Position numbers and translations under genes: made by a program
Notes under the pieces: generated by a model
Databases searched by the model: none
Told to the model about the DNA's origin: nothing
Seen by the model: only the letters and a program-made list of their open reading frames with translations
DNA from: Nicotiana tabacum
Lineage: Eukaryota; Streptophyta; Magnoliopsida; Solanales; Solanaceae
Length of the DNA stretch: 64,000 nt
NCBI RefSeq assembly: GCF_000715075.1
Contig: NC_134101.1
Span: 153,372,084 to 153,436,083, forward strand
Reading direction: 5' to 3'
In this document: positions 22,726 through 34,674 of the stretch, in pieces
Position numbering within the stretch: position 1 is the stretch's first letter
Layout of the letters: each line of letters opens with the position of its first letter

Positions 22726-23862
22726 GTGAATCGCATCATTCACTTATAAGGCTAAAACCAGTAATAACGACGTGCCATCATCTGTAGAACTTATAACTCC
22801 TTTTGCTAAAAACTTACCTTCCTTTAATAATCTGGCAACCTTTCTTAACCAATACGCATCCAGTTTATTTCAATGCTTTCTGAATTCATTAGACACCATG
22901 TCTATAGGATCCTTGTCCAACACTTAGGCAAGCTTTAGGGTGAAATTTATAAATAGAATCTGTTTTTATTAATTACAACCAGCATGCAGGTCTGATTCGG
23001 GTTTCTTATCTGAATTATGTAATAAATCAGTCTGCCTCAACTTTTAAGTTCTTAATCAGGCCCTAAACAGTATGTGTAAGTCATGCTAACTATGTGCTTC
23101 TTTGATTGAAGGAGGTATATCTGAGCCTTTTTACTTGTTGTGTGCTCCTCCCCAACTTGCTATACATGTTTTATATGTCGCCTTAGAATTCTGCCTTTGA
23201 AACTACAAATAAGCCTAATATCACTCCCTTTTAGTATTAGTAGTCTTAAATACCTTTGGGACTGATAGGATTGGGATGGGTAATAGCATGAAATAAGTAA
23301 ACAAGACCATTTCGCGCTTTAACACCTTAACGGGGTGGGAAAGGGTAGATATGGATATGATGACAATGCGATAACATCACGTGTAGCCCCCCACTGAGGA
23401 GTGATTACCGAATGTTGTGTGGGGTGATCCATATTATTAATAAACCTAGGACTCCCCTTTCCTTTTGTTTCTTTGTTTCTTCTAAAGATTTCAAAGTCTT
23501 TGTTTAGAAAAATCAGCATTCTTTTAGTTCTTTCCAACTTTTTTTTTATATACTCTTATGTGAAAATCCCCTCTTATTTGAAGCTTTATTTGCTTACGTG
23601 TTATTTGCACCTAAGTTCAAAATAATAGTCTGGTCGGGAACCACACTAGTGGATCCTGAGGGGAGCCTAACACCTTCCCCTTGGGATAATTTCAAGACCT
23701 TACCTTTTCTCTGGTTACTCAAATCAAACTCTCTTGGTGACCTAATACCCCCTAGTCATTAGGTGGCGACTCTTAAAATTCAAATACAATTCCCAAAAGG
23801 AAATGAGTTGTCCTCCCAAATTTCATGAACCCGATTTCGCTCGAGAAAAATGGGGCGCAACA

Positions 23863-23867
23863 CTTCC
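23863..23867. repeat. Target-site duplication CTTCC, right copy
   Basis: Matches 3736-3740. Together they date the Tat element as an insertion into the T1 leader. Confidence 0.8.
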
Positions 23868-24005
23868 TTCCTTTGAAGATTCCACTATCCTAAGTAGTTA
23901 TCCCCCTTCACAGAGTTCTTCTTTCCTGTGTTAGGCCTTTTACCATTTTAACTTTGAATCCCTCGCTCAAATTCCCACTACAGTTTTCTGATTTTACCAT
24001 AGTTA
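23868..24005 (+). other. 5' untranslated leader of the T1 antisense gene
   Basis: Continuation, past the Tat insertion, of the promoter segment at 3551-3740. No frame; pyrimidine-rich, ending before the ATG at 24006. Confidence 0.4.
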
Positions 24006-24867
24006 TGGATGCTATGGCTGGATCTGTTCAGCAAGGAGGTGGAAGTTCCCCCTGGTTGATGGTGTGTTGCTAGTGCCCGGAGAGCCAACCTCGAGACATT
24101 TTGTTTTGAGGGGGGATTTTTCATCAGAAAACCTCCCAACGTTCAAGGTCGTTAGAAGTATGCCTCTATATTTATTTCTTCAATAGGAGGGGGGCACCTT
24201 GAGTCAGTGAGGAAATATTGTGGATGGGGGGAAAAGGTAGTACTGCATGTACCTTCCCCGAAGGAGAGCATTATGGATCATGCCGAGGGGTTTTTGAATG
24301 TATACTCGTACCCCTTTACGCTGGGTCCCCTTGATACGGTTGTGCTCGACTGCTGTTGGAAGTATCAGGCTACCTTGGCATATGTTCATCCATCATTTTG
24401 GAGGATAGTATTGATGATGCGATTCTTTACGGAGGAAGCATGGCTCGAGTTCACCTTTAGCCATTTGATCATGTTGTACCGGCCTTTTCACCACCGAGGC
24501 CTGCTAACCCTACGATGCCGATCCACCAGGCCCTTCATTGTCGACGATGAAGAAGATGGGGATCGAGGATGGATGAGTTGATTCGTCCGAGTACGGACTG
24601 TTGACATTATCCCCGTGGAGTTTCAGCCATTTCCCGAGGAATGGAATTTTACACATAAGTGGTACACTTTTGCCTTTTGTTGTTTTGTTTATGGCGGAGG
24701 CGGGCCATGTAAATGCACCTTTCTTTCCCTTTTTCCATCAATTCCATGGATGCCCCACGAGGTCCCCGACCTGACGGATTGGGCTTAGAAGTTGGCAACC
24801 CACTCGACTTATGATGGGCGTAAGTGGCGAGACTTGTCTAAGGGTAGATGGGAGGCAAAACACCACG

Positions 24868-24939
24868 GTACGTGCTAAGTGATTTTCTACCTTTTTGAAA
24901 GGCACTTTTTTCTTATGCGTACTAACTCCGTCATCGTAG
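24868..24939 (+). other. Spliceosomal intron in the T1 antisense gene
   Basis: Donor CACG|GTACGTG, perfect TACTAAC branch site 13 bases before acceptor ATCGTAG|G. 72 bp is a normal plant intron size. Removing it joins two open segments of the same protein. Confidence 0.65.
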
Positions 24940-25599
24940 GCATTTGAGGAGTTCTTCGAGGCAAGATCGTTCCCTTTTGGAGAAGGATCGTTAGCTTCGG
25001 GACCAAGGAATGACAATAACAAGGAAAAGGGGCCTTTGCAGGGTGATGGTGCTTATCGTAAGACGAGTCCACACCGGGGGCTCAGAGAGGATGTATCAGC
25101 CGAGCCTGCAGTGCCTGAAAATCTCTGGTTTTAGAAAAATGGTCCCTCCTCCGCTGTCATCTTCTTCGAGGAACGAGGTTTCTCTGCCACCGACTTCTTC
25201 TCTCGACAAAGGTACTTGCAGGGATAATTGAAGCTAGGGGCCGCATATATCGGGTGATCGTATACCAACCGGGAATGGTTCTGCTGGGGTTGATGGAGCT
25301 AGGCTATTAGATGTGTGCTCGACTTTTAAGGAAGCTCAGCGGCTCTACTTTGTGTTGAGTTTTAGCCGATAGTATTGGTTTTATAGTTTTTGAAATTTTC
25401 ATTCTCTTATCGAGTTTTTATTCCATGGGATTTTAACAAGATCAAGTTTGAGCTTCTTCGCCGTGAGGCCAGGCTGTGAAAAGTTGTGGATGGGGAGAAA
25501 TCCCTCTGGCTTCTTTGCCATGAAAGGGAAGACGAGTTGGCACACTTGCGGTATGAGGTGAGTCGAAGTCTGAACTACGAAAGCTACCTCGAGGAGCAG

Positions 25600-25670
25600 G
25601 TGATTTTTGTTCCAAGGAGGGTGCATACTTTTTCTTCTATCTTTTGAGGCTAATGTTTTGTCTACATCAG
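25600..25670 (+). other. Spliceosomal intron in the T1 antisense gene (second)
   Basis: Donor GAGCAG|GTGATT, T-rich body with CTAATG, acceptor CTACATCAG|TTG. Splitting of the coiled-coil coding region here is consistent with continuous Glu/Lys-rich exons on both sides. Confidence 0.6.
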
Positions 25671-26213
25671 TTGCAAAAAAAGGCGGAGGACCTGGAATGC
25701 CTTTGGGGTGAAGTCGGTCAAGCTAAGCATGAGTGCGACGAGCTAGAGGCTTAGATGGATGCCCATATCGTGTCCAATAAGAACTCTTTGGATAAGGTTT
25801 CTACTCTCGAGATACAGTTTCGAAATGATCGTGAAAACAGCTCGGTTCAGATAAGCAAGATTGCAAGTCTTGAGTCTGATCTTTTGAAGATAAAGGCCGA
25901 GATCGTGGATGCCCGGGCTCAAGCTGAAGAGATTCGAGCTAAGTCCGACAATAAAGTGGTTGTCTACTTGAAAGACGCTGTTGATGCTCGAACTAAATTG
26001 AGTTGTGCTTCCGATCATGAGAGCAGAAGCAATGAGTATGCCCAGTGCAAATCCCAGAGGGAAACCCTCGAAGAGGTTCATGCTAGGGGCTTCGATCTCT
26101 CGGAGGAAATAACACCGGCCAAGACTGATGAATACGATGCAAAATTCATTTTGTCTGATGCCGAGGATAACGAGGAAAAGGCTCACAGACCACAGTCCCC
26201 GAGGAGGACATAG

Positions 26214-26509
26214 ACTAGACCTTTTCTTCTTGATTTTTTGTATGGTGTTCTTGGAGAACTTTTGCAAATGTAACCTTTGGATAGTTTCATACGTGTGTAT
26301 ATAAAGAAACCTTTCAGTTTTCTCCTTCCATGGATTTCTATTTGCTTGTGTATGCCCTTCTTTGTTTTTGAGTTTTGACATTTTGTCAATGATTAACCAG
26401 GCGAATTGGCCTTTGAGAAAAAACCTTTAGGCTTACAATTCGGCCCTGGGGCTCATTAGACTGACTTGCAGGCTCTTACGCATTTCCCTTTAGGTGTATT
26501 TAGTTAACT
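26214..26509 (+). other. 3' untranslated region of the T1 antisense gene
   Basis: T-rich trailer directly after the TAG at 26211-26213, followed by non-coding sequence; no gene. Confidence 0.45.
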
Positions 26510-26514
26510 GTTTC
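26510..26514. repeat. Target-site duplication GTTTC, left copy
   Basis: GTTTC directly before TGTCACGACG; repeated at 29298-29302 after GGGTCATCACA. Confidence 0.8.
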
Positions 26515-29297
26515 TGTCACGACGCTGGTTTGCCCTCCGTGAACCATCGTGATGGTGCCTAGTCTCTATGACTAGGTAAGCTTAAATGCAGAAAGATAAA
26601 CCAATTTGTGGAAGAAAACAATTTAAAGCAGAAATAGAGTAATAAAACAACGTTTAAAAGTGCCGCTCGGCATACACAATATTAACTCTCAAAAACTAAT
26701 ACATTTTCCCAAAACCCCGAAACCCATGAATTACAAGCTACGAATATAATAAAAATGCTCTAACTCCGGAATATTTATATCAACAGAAGAGATAGAAGGG
26801 CTATCACTACAAGATAGAATGGGAAGGGACTCCTCGATCTGCGGACGTGGCAGATATACCTCGAAGTCTCTGGAGCAGTCGCCTCACCTCAAGGGTGATA
26901 GGACTGAGTCGAAGTACCTAGATCTGCACATGAAAAACATGTGCAAAAAGGGCGTGAGTACACCACAGCGGTACTTAGTAAGTGCCAAGCCTAACATCGG
27001 TCGGGTAGTGACAAGGAAGGTCAGGGCCCTACTAAGATAAAACAAAAATATAAGGTATGACAGAATAAGATAAGCAATACAGTTGAAAGCTAACAATAAG
27101 AATTTAATACAGGAATATAAGGAGCTCAATAACTGAACAGAGGCAAAAACAATCACAAGGAGATACCATTCTTCACAAGGATAATAACCAGGGATCTCTT
27201 TGTATCCCGAGTATCTCTTAGTACCCTCAATGTATGCTAGGGATCTCTTGGTATCCCGAGGATCTCTAGGTATCCTCAATATATGCTAGGGATCTCTTGG
27301 TATCCCGAGGATCTCTCGGTATCCTCAATATGTGCCAGGGATCTCTTGGTATCCCGAGGATCTCTCGGTATCCTCAATATGTGCTAAGGATCTCTTGGCA
27401 TCCTCAATATACGTGCTAGGGATCTCTCGGTATCCCGCACCTCATCTCAAATCATAAATACGCGCGGGAGATTTCCTGGGATGCCGTCCCATAGTCCCAA
27501 AGTAAAACACGCAACAACCACATAAGGAATACTCAATTAGGCTCTATTTCGTACCAAGTAAACATGCAATTCTAACCTAACATGCTTCACATAGTGCAAT
27601 TAAGGCAATTTAAGCAAATAAGTCAATTAAACATGCTTTTTCTAAGCTAACAACATGCTTAAATTGCAAATAGTATAAAACAAGACAAAGAAACACAATT
27701 GAAATTACTTAAGGAAAATCGGATTTTCAACAATTATCTCAAGTATGTACTCATTACCTCACGTACAAGGCATTTCAATTATCAAATATACCAAATCCTA
27801 AGGGGAAGGCCCACCACACAAGGTTAGGCAAGCCATTTACCTCGAACCAGCTCCAATCAATTCGAAACTACGATCTTGCCACGAGTACTCTACTCCAAAT
27901 GGCCCAAATCTATTCAATTCAATTTCATAATGTAAATAACACTTCAAGTAACTGATTCTACAAAGAAATTCTAAGCTAATACGTGATATTCGATAAAATA
28001 ACAAAAACGCCCCTTGAGCCCATGTCTCAAAATCAGGTAAAATTTGCATTTCTAGAATATTCACACTCTCACAATTTCAGTCATACCAAAAGTACAAAAA
28101 TCGGACCTCAAATGGTCCCTCGAATCATCATTCAAAGGTCTCTAATTAGTCAAACCCTAACCCCCAAATTACCACTTCTTCTCCTTAAATTTTCATGTTT
28201 AAAATGATAACAATCACCTCAATAATGAATTTAGATTCCAAGAATGTTACCTCCTCGAAGTAACCTTGAATTCCCTCTCAAAAACCTCCCAAAATCTCAC
28301 TTCCCGAATGAAAATGGTGAAAGAATAGCTCAAATTCACGAAGGCAACTATTTATATGTTCTGCCCAGCAATCCTGCATCTGTGGTCCACCAATCGCATT
28401 TGTGATACCGTTCTGGAGTTGGTAACTGCTTCTGCGGTTCTCACTTAAAACCTCCCCGCCGCACCTACGACCCAGAATTCGCAACTGTGGTCTCGCAGGT
28501 GCAGTACATATGCTGCTTTTGCGGTTCCTATCCCCTTCCTCATCTACCTCTTTTATGGCGGAATTCTGTATCTATGGGAGTCACACCTGTGCCCTCTCAA
28601 CCACAGATGCATTTATGACAACAGTTATAGCTTCAGCTGCAATTCCAAACCTTAAATCCTTCCGTCAACCATCCGAAATCATCCCGATGCCCCAGTGACC
28701 TCAACCAAAAGCACAAAGAAGTCCAATACCCCTGTCTAAACTTATACCAATACTTAAAACACCTAAAACAACATCGAAACGAAGAATTAACCACGAATTC
28801 AAGCTTAAGAACTCCAAAACTCTAAAACTACGCTTTCCATCAAAAAGTCTATCAATCCTCATCTGAATGACCTGAAATTTTGCACACACGTCACATTCAA
28901 CACTATGGAGCTACTCCAACTTTCTAGAATTCCAGTCCGACTCTCGGATAAAAATCTCACTATCGAACCGGAAACATCAAAATTTGACTTTCGGCATTTC
29001 AAGCAAAAATTAGCTATGGACCTCCAAACCACAATCCGAACACGCCCTTAAGCCCGAAATCACCCAGCGGAGCTAACAGAACTATCAGAATTCTATTTTG
29101 AGGCTGTCTTTACACTATTCCAACTACGGTCAAATTTCCAACACTTAAGCTCTCATTTGGGGACTAAGTGTCCCAAAACTCTCTGAAACTCTAAACCGAA
29201 CATCCTGGCAAATAAAAATAGCAGAAATAAATCTAGGGAAAGTAGTTAATAGGGTATAGGGTCATTAATTCTTAATACGACTAGCCGGGTCATCACA
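26515..29297 (-). mobile_element. Solo LTR of a Del-type chromovirus (2783 bp)
   Basis: Plus-strand ends are TGTCACGACG...GGGTCATCACA, flanked by the 5-bp duplication GTTTC and with no PBS, coding part or second LTR. This is the footprint of LTR-LTR recombination. Its reverse complement begins TGTGATGACCC and resembles the LTR at 46326-48874 in layout: terminal sequences, the early phrase 'ctgttagctcc', a 'gcggt/gcag' dyad-rich part, and 'cctagtc...gactagg' near the 3' end. So it is a related but distinct family, in minus orientation. Confidence 0.85.
27190..27445 (-). repeat. 49-bp tandem repeats inside the solo LTR
   Basis: About five copies of a unit made of two similar halves, 'ggatctcttggtatcccga' and 'ggatctctcggtatcctca', plus 'atatatgcta'. 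Unit starts near 27190, 27239, 27288, 27338 and 27387, the last one truncated. Confidence 0.85.
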
Positions 29298-29302
29298 GTT
29301 TC
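29298..29302. repeat. Target-site duplication GTTTC, right copy
   Basis: Matches 26510-26514. Confidence 0.8.
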
Positions 29303-30949
29303 AGGCTTAGTCTCCGAGTCGGAATTTCGACTCGAGCTCATTGTCCCTCAAGTTTTTAAGCTAGCTCTTAAGATCTTACGCGTAGGGTCGGTACGACCTC
29401 TTAATATGGGCTGACGATAGTGGCTCTTATGCGTAGGGTCAGTATGACCTCTTTAGGCTTTGTTTTCCCTCGTCAAGGATTTTGAATTATTTTGTTTGCC
29501 TGACTCTTCGACGACTTACTAAGAGCCTTGACTGTGAGTCATTATGTAGCAATGGACGAGCACCTCGGGAGTTTTTTCTCAGTGGCTAAATGAAGCATAT
29601 AAATTAGAGCTGACATGGTTGAAGTTCTTTAGCCTATGTCGAGGGTTGCCTGTTTAACCGGTTTTTTTCGAAGTACTTTCAAAGTATATGAAGGCTTATG
29701 ATTTTATAGCAACGGTCGGGCATCCCCGAGTCGCGTTAGTTTTGTTGGTAAAGCCTTATGACCATAGTCATTGTGTTTGGCCAGAGCCTTTCAGTCCCCA
29801 AATGAAGTAATTTTGGCGTCTATATCGAGGGTATGCCTTTTTAGAGGTCTTACAAGTTCGAATATATAGCCTTAAGGTCAGGATAATGCCTTTTCTTAAG
29901 GTCTTAAAATTTTTACATGCATTTTAGGTCTTACAATTTTGGTTACTTGGTAAAAGTATGGTTCATGCCTTGCTTGAGGTCTTATAGTTTTGGTGTTGCC
30001 TTATAAAGGTCTTACGGGGTTGAGGTTTCCCATATGAAGTATTATGGCCTCGATAGTACCTGGGACATTGAATGTTTAGTTTGCCTTGGAGCCGTTATTG
30101 TAGACTTGACATTGCCTCGTTGAGGGCTTATGAGTTTGAAGCTTCCGACCTGGGGGTCGTACAGTTTTGAGTTTTGACGTTAGTCTCCGAGTGTTTGGGA
30201 CGTTTTAGGCTTTGGAGCAATTTTAATAACCTTGATGTTGCCTCATTGAGGGCCTACAAGTTTGAAGCTTTCGACCAGGTGGTCATACGACTTTGAGTTT
30301 TTGACATCGGTTCCCGAGTGTTCGGGACGTTTTTGGCCCTGGAGCCATTTTTGTAAGAAATACTAAACTCTTTTGAAACGCGCAAATACTTTGATGGAGG
30401 AAAATTATTCTTTGATTACTTGGTACAAGTATACACATCTTTTTTGTCAAAGGCTCGGTTATTGCATACGGACACAGTTCGTTCGACCGTTTGGCCTGGT
30501 ACATCGTTTTCCTATCGAGACCCTATTTAGCACATCTTGGCTTCTACGAGGAGGTGACCTTTCGTGGGGATGCCCCCCAATATTCGAGGTTGATTAAAAA
30601 GAGTCCTTGAATACTTGTTGAGTCTTTCTTAGGCAGCATATCGATGTTGCCTCGTTAAAAACCTTGCAGGTAAAACCCTTTTCGGGATACAAACCCGATC
30701 GAAGGAAAAGAGTGCAACGTATGCTTTGAAAACTTAAGGTCTTCGAGATGGATAACGCTTCGACTATCCTGGTCAGACACTTGTACGAAGGTTAGTGTAA
30801 GATGTAAACAAAAAGGAGTAATGGCCATACCTTAGTGGCGATGATGATTTGAGCCTCGATATGCTCCCAACGTTCGCTTAGGAGACACGGTACCATCCTT
30901 TGTTTGTTGTATTTGGGTGTAGCCGAGGATGTGCCTTGTGAGCGCTATT
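29303..30949 (-). other. T1 central non-coding region with short duplications
   Basis: Lies between the convergent ends of the antisense gene and T1 protease. No RT, RNaseH or integrase motif is visible on either strand, although that is where they would lie in an autonomous Tat element. Contains 'cgtagggtcggtacgacctc' near 29382 and a diverged copy near 29431. Also contains a two-copy duplication of about 125 bp (from about 30107 and 30232) marked by 'ttgcctcgttgaggg' and 'gagtttgaagctt'. Confidence 0.5.
30107..30356. repeat. Two-copy 125-bp duplication
   Basis: Both copies carry 'ttgcctcgttgaggg/ttgcctcattgaggg', 'gtttgaagctt', 'tttgagtttttgac' and 'tgttcgggacgttt' in the same order; moderately diverged. 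Confidence 0.7.
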
Positions 30950-31971
30950 TTAATGTGTGCTTATACTTTGACTCTTTCGATGTTGAAGGAGTTGATGCCA
31001 GTGCCACATCGTGCACTGCGAACATCTGTTTGGCTGCATAATATTCCCCATAAGATTTTTATTCCGTCTTTCGTAGGAAATTTCATAATTTGATGCAGGG
31101 TTGATGGTACTACTCTCATGTAGTGTATCCATAGCCTCCCGAGCTAGGTGTTGTACCTCATGTCTCCTTCGATGTCATGGAACTTGGAATTTTGCGTTGT
31201 TCCAGACATGTTGACCAGGAGGGTGATTTCCATTTGGTTGTCTCGCTCGCCAAATTGAATCTGTTGAGGACTTGAGAGGCGGGCATGATCTGGTCGAGCA
31301 CTCCGAGCTGCTCCACGACTGTTGACATGATAATGTTGGCAGAGCTACCTCGATCCACAAGTACACGTTTAATTTTAAATGTATTCACAAGAAAAGATAT
31401 TACCAATGCATCGTTATGAGGCTGAGATAGGGTCTCGATGTCCTCGTCGCTGACTGTGAGAGCGTCTTCGGGTATGTAACTTTGAGTCTACTTTTCTTTG
31501 GTAATGGATATTTTTGTTCTTGTGATAGTGGGTTGTTTTGGGACGTCGATTCCTCCCATGATTATGTGGATGACATATTGCAGCTTATCTATTTCATTCT
31601 TCATGTTCGCCTCTCTTTATCAGAATTGTTTTTTGGCTCGGTCGCTAAGGAACTCTCAGAGGTGTCCTTTGCTGAGTAGTCGGGCTACTTATTCCCGGAG
31701 CTTTCTGCAATCATCAGTCCTGTGACCATGTGTGCTGTGGAATTCACGCACTAAGTTGTGGTTCCTTTGTGACAGATCCGATTGTACGGGCCTTGGCCAC
31801 CTAGTATCTCTAATTTTGCCAATGGCAGATATGATGCCCCACACATCAATGTTGAAGTTATATTCCGACAGGCGTGGTGCCTCCGCCGGTCCTGTGTGCC
31901 TATTGAATTCGACTCTATTCACGAGTCCCCGAGGGTTCTAACCTCGGTCTGTTCTTCGATCATTTCGAGGT
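30950..31971 (-). pseudogene. T1 gag C-terminal part and protease, broken
   Basis: Minus-strand continuation of the gag at 42209-43447 after removal of element C. The knuckle-like motif REFHSTHGHRTDDCRKL (31695-31750) is followed by a stop, then a linker. The protease starts about 31406 with VLVDRGSSANII, where D-R-G-S replaces the usual D-T/S-G-S, then VVEQLG. A frame change follows, and the C-terminal LGRLWIHYMRVV, PSTLHQIMKF part reaches about 30990. Several stops are present, including one in the segment freshly joined at the target site. No RT follows, so T1 looks like a gag-pro-only, non-autonomous element that would need enzymes in trans. Confidence 0.75.
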
Positions 31972-31976
31972 ATGTT
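31972..31976. repeat. Target-site duplication ATGTT, left copy
   Basis: ATGTT before TGTTACAACCC; repeated at 42204-42208 after GTCATGACA. Confidence 0.85.
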
Positions 31977-34469
31977 TGTTACAACCCATATTCACGTATG
32001 TTAGTTTATGTCATAAGGTGGTCGACGTAAATCCATGAAGATATTATCTTTATGATGATAAGAAGTTAATCCTATTGGTCTTGTATGATACAAGGGTGTA
32101 TAAGGGTGGTTAACAAGAATTAGAAGTTAAACGAATCAAGGATGTTGTAAACTGTATTTTTGAGTAAACCCAGAGATGCTTAATATACTCAAGAGGTCGT
32201 GTTTTAAGGTATTTGAGTCATATAATATCCGTATCATAAGTCTTGAAGTCAAATGAGTTATGAAACAAAGGTCGGCAAAAGTTGTCACAACTTAGGTGCA
32301 TAATTTTACTTAAACATTAGGTCAAATGTCACTAAGATTTTCTCCCAATTTACTTGGAATTACGGGGTGATTTATGCATAAAATTGAATATATGTGAGTC
32401 TAGTTTCCAAATCAGTAAACCGTTTGTCAATACGATCTCGGACTAGAGAGATATTCGCGTTTTCGCAAGACTGCGCCAAGCACCTCTCTATGGGGCCCAC
32501 TTAGATGGTTTAAGACATTTGGATATATATATGATGCCTCCAACAAATTTTAAGTTATTTTTTCAGTATATTCAGACCTTATAACCCTAAAAACATCCTC
32601 CCAAGTTTCTCTCATGATCTAAGACCCAAACAATGGGCAAACAACACAAATCAAGTGTCGGGAATCCTGTGGCGCTAGTAAGTTTCTTGTTCTTCTTATT
32701 GTTGCTCATTTTTGTGTATGTTCCAGCTCGTGTGGGAGGTTTTTTTAATGGGTTTATTTTCTGTAAATACTCCCTCACATTTTTAATATCAACCCTAGGT
32801 GATTTCAAGTCTTCTAAAGTGATTCTAGAGCCGAAAAACCCTAATTGATTGCTAGTTTTGCTTCTTTGTTCTTGTGGCAGCAGTGGAGGGATATTTCTTG
32901 GAGAATTAAGGTCATATTGTAGTTTTTCTTTCTTTTTAAAGGTAAGTAACCTCTTAATCTACATGTATTTAAGATTATCCAAGTTGTAGCTAAGTCGTTG
33001 AAGCTAGAACTTGTGAAATATATATCGAAAGGCTTGGTAGTAGTGTTGTTGGTTGGTGGACTATTTTGGGAGGCTCAATATGATTATTATTTATATTGTT
33101 TGGCTGTATAGTGATTTTTTTACTTGTGTGAAGTCATATAAATAGGGGAGGTGCTGTCTATTTCCTCATAAAATAGGTTGTGTTCGATACATAATAATAA
33201 CGACGCCTAAACGATAACGATAATGTCATTTCTCTTATTGTAGACTAAGAAGTTGTGAAATTGCATAGCTTGAGGTTGGGAAGTATATACAAGATATGTG
33301 AGGCTATCCCTTTCCTTCTTTTGCAGGACTCCGATTGTATATAATGTAATGAATGAGATTCCAAAGATACTGCACTCTTAGAAGCTAGCAATACTTACAT
33401 TGTTTCCCTTCTTATGGAACGATTGATGCTGATGTTGCTTCTCTTATTGTTATGTTATCAATGTTGTTGGTACTTCCTAATTCTTACAATATTCATGATG
33501 AAGAGTTAGTCCTAAAATGTCTATGGAGGATACCGACCTTACGTCGCTCCGAAAGGTTAAGAATGTGATTCCATGAGTCGAGCATGCATTATATATATAT
33601 GTATCTATTTTACTCTACCGAGCCGCGCTATAGTCGGCCGGGTACAACACCTATTGTGCAACCACAGATCAGTTGGGTTTTATCGAGGTCGGGTACAATT
33701 CTACCGAGCCTTATGATGGCCAGGTACGTTTTTACCGAGCCTACTATGGTCGGGTACGATATGATGATGATGATGCCCACAAAGTTGTATGTTTTAAATG
33801 TTTATTTATATATATATGTATATATTATGCATTTCATTTCAGTAGCCCTTAGAGGTACCCAGATTTGTATATTCTCTATCCCTGTTTACATTACTATTCA
33901 TACTTATTATTTCCTTCCTTACATACTCAGTACTTTATTCGTACGGACGTCCTTTTTATGTGTGGATGTTGCATGTCGTGCTGTGGGTCCTGATAGACGG
34001 GTAGACACAGCTCCCCTACCACAGTAGGTTGCCCAGTTCATCAGTTATTGGCGAGATTCCTTCTCCGGACTTGCATTGGTCTTGGTATGCATTTTTGTTA
34101 TAAACATTATGGGTATGTCAGGGCCCTGTTCCGTCAATGTTGCAACACTTATCTTCTTTTAGAAGCTCATAGACAGGTGTCGACTCATGTATTGTTTGGA
34201 ATGCCTTGTCGGTTGATTTTTGTTGTATAGTCTTTCATGGTAGCGTGGTAGCTTGTACCTTATATGTAGTTTCTTGATTGTCTAGTCATCCTATGTTATA
34301 TATGCTCATGCCATCATCTTTCATTGTTGGTTGTCCATGATTCATATCTACCATTTATATTGATCTCGTCGGCCCTAAAAGATAATAAATAAGGTTAGAT
34401 AAAATGTACATTGGTGCTCAGCATGTATGGCCGGGTGCTAGTCATGGCCCTCCGGTTCGGGTCATGACA
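31977..34469 (+). repeat. 5' LTR of element C (2493 bp)
   Basis: TGTTACAACCC...GGGTCATGACA. TATA-like 'atatatatatg' at about 32523-32533. A block of four 32-bp-like units ('taccgagcc..tatgatggccgggtacg') lies at about 33615-33755. Open frames within it are incidental. Confidence 0.9.
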
Positions 34470-34472
34470 AAC

Positions 34473-34485
34473 TTGGTATCAGAGC
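34473..34485 (+). other. Primer-binding site of element C
   Basis: TTGGTATCAGAGC, complementary to the 3' end of initiator tRNA-Met, the standard primer of chromoviruses; three bases after the LTR. Confidence 0.85.
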
Positions 34486-34674
34486 AAGTCTATCCTAGGG
34501 GTTGTCTATTAGACGTGTCTTTTAGATTCTTGATTATGGATGTGTAGCGCGCCATATTTATAATCTGGAGGCTACATGACATCTAGGGTTGTTACTTTCT
34601 TCCTTAGTCTAGATCGTGCGTAGAGTTGAGACGTAAGTGTTCGTATCTAATATTCGCCTTGTTTTCTTTTAGTG

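Larger units (their letters stand above)
3741..23862 (+). mobile_element. Ogre/Tat-like Ty3/gypsy retrotransposon, 20.1 kb, complete ends but defective
   Basis: Ordered parts: 4.5-kb 5' LTR, PBS, long leader, extra ORF1, gag, protease remnant, RT, RNaseH, second (archaeal-type) RNaseH, integrase, long repeat-bearing 3' untranslated region, polypurine tract, 4.7-kb 3' LTR. An ORF upstream of gag, an additional RNaseH between RNaseH and integrase, and very long LTRs are diagnostic of the Ogre/Tat group (family knowledge). Every coding unit has stops or frameshifts and the protease core is deleted, so it cannot be autonomous. Inserted into the 5' region of the T1 antisense gene. Confidence 0.92.
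19132..23862 (+). repeat. 3' LTR of the Tat element (4731 bp)
   Basis: Starts CGTTGATACCC (first base changed from T) and ends GGGGCGCAACA, giving TGTTG...CAACA terminal repeats when combined with the 5' copy. It retains about 150 bp (around 21886-22035) missing from the 5' LTR, plus the 39-bp block (20305-20515), the TATA box (21539) and the 'tctatagg' zone (22345-22725). Confidence 0.9.
24006..26213 (+). pseudogene. T1 antisense gene: PF04195-type 'putative gypsy type transposon' protein with coiled coil, broken, with introns
   Basis: Transcribed against T1 gag-pro. ATG 24006 starts a poorly conserved N-terminus with early stops (TAG near 24072). The recognisable domain begins at MRKYCGWGEKVVLHVPSP (24207) and continues YPFTLGPLDTVVLDCC, VHPSFWRIVLMMRFF and RPFHHRGLLTLRCRS. 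A TGA near 24579 interrupts it before VEFQPFPEEWNF. Intron 24868-24939 has GTACGT at its 5' end, a TACTAAC branch site (24920-24926) and TAG at its 3' end. Intron 25600-25670 has GTGATT ... CAG. A third intron from about 24660 may have a damaged acceptor. The last exon (25671-26213) is a heptad-rich coiled coil (ASLESDLLKIKAEIVDARAQ) with TAG at 25752. The function of this family is unknown despite its name. Confidence 0.7.

Noticed and set aside
25743..26381. 212-codon minus-strand open frame
   Set aside because: It is the complement of the coiled-coil exon of the antisense gene; composition follows from that exon and no domain is recognisable.
32587..32848. Short open frames in the transcribed part of the C 5' LTR
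   Set aside because: Conserved only as LTR sequence (the same region recurs in the other C and D LTRs) and interrupted in other copies.
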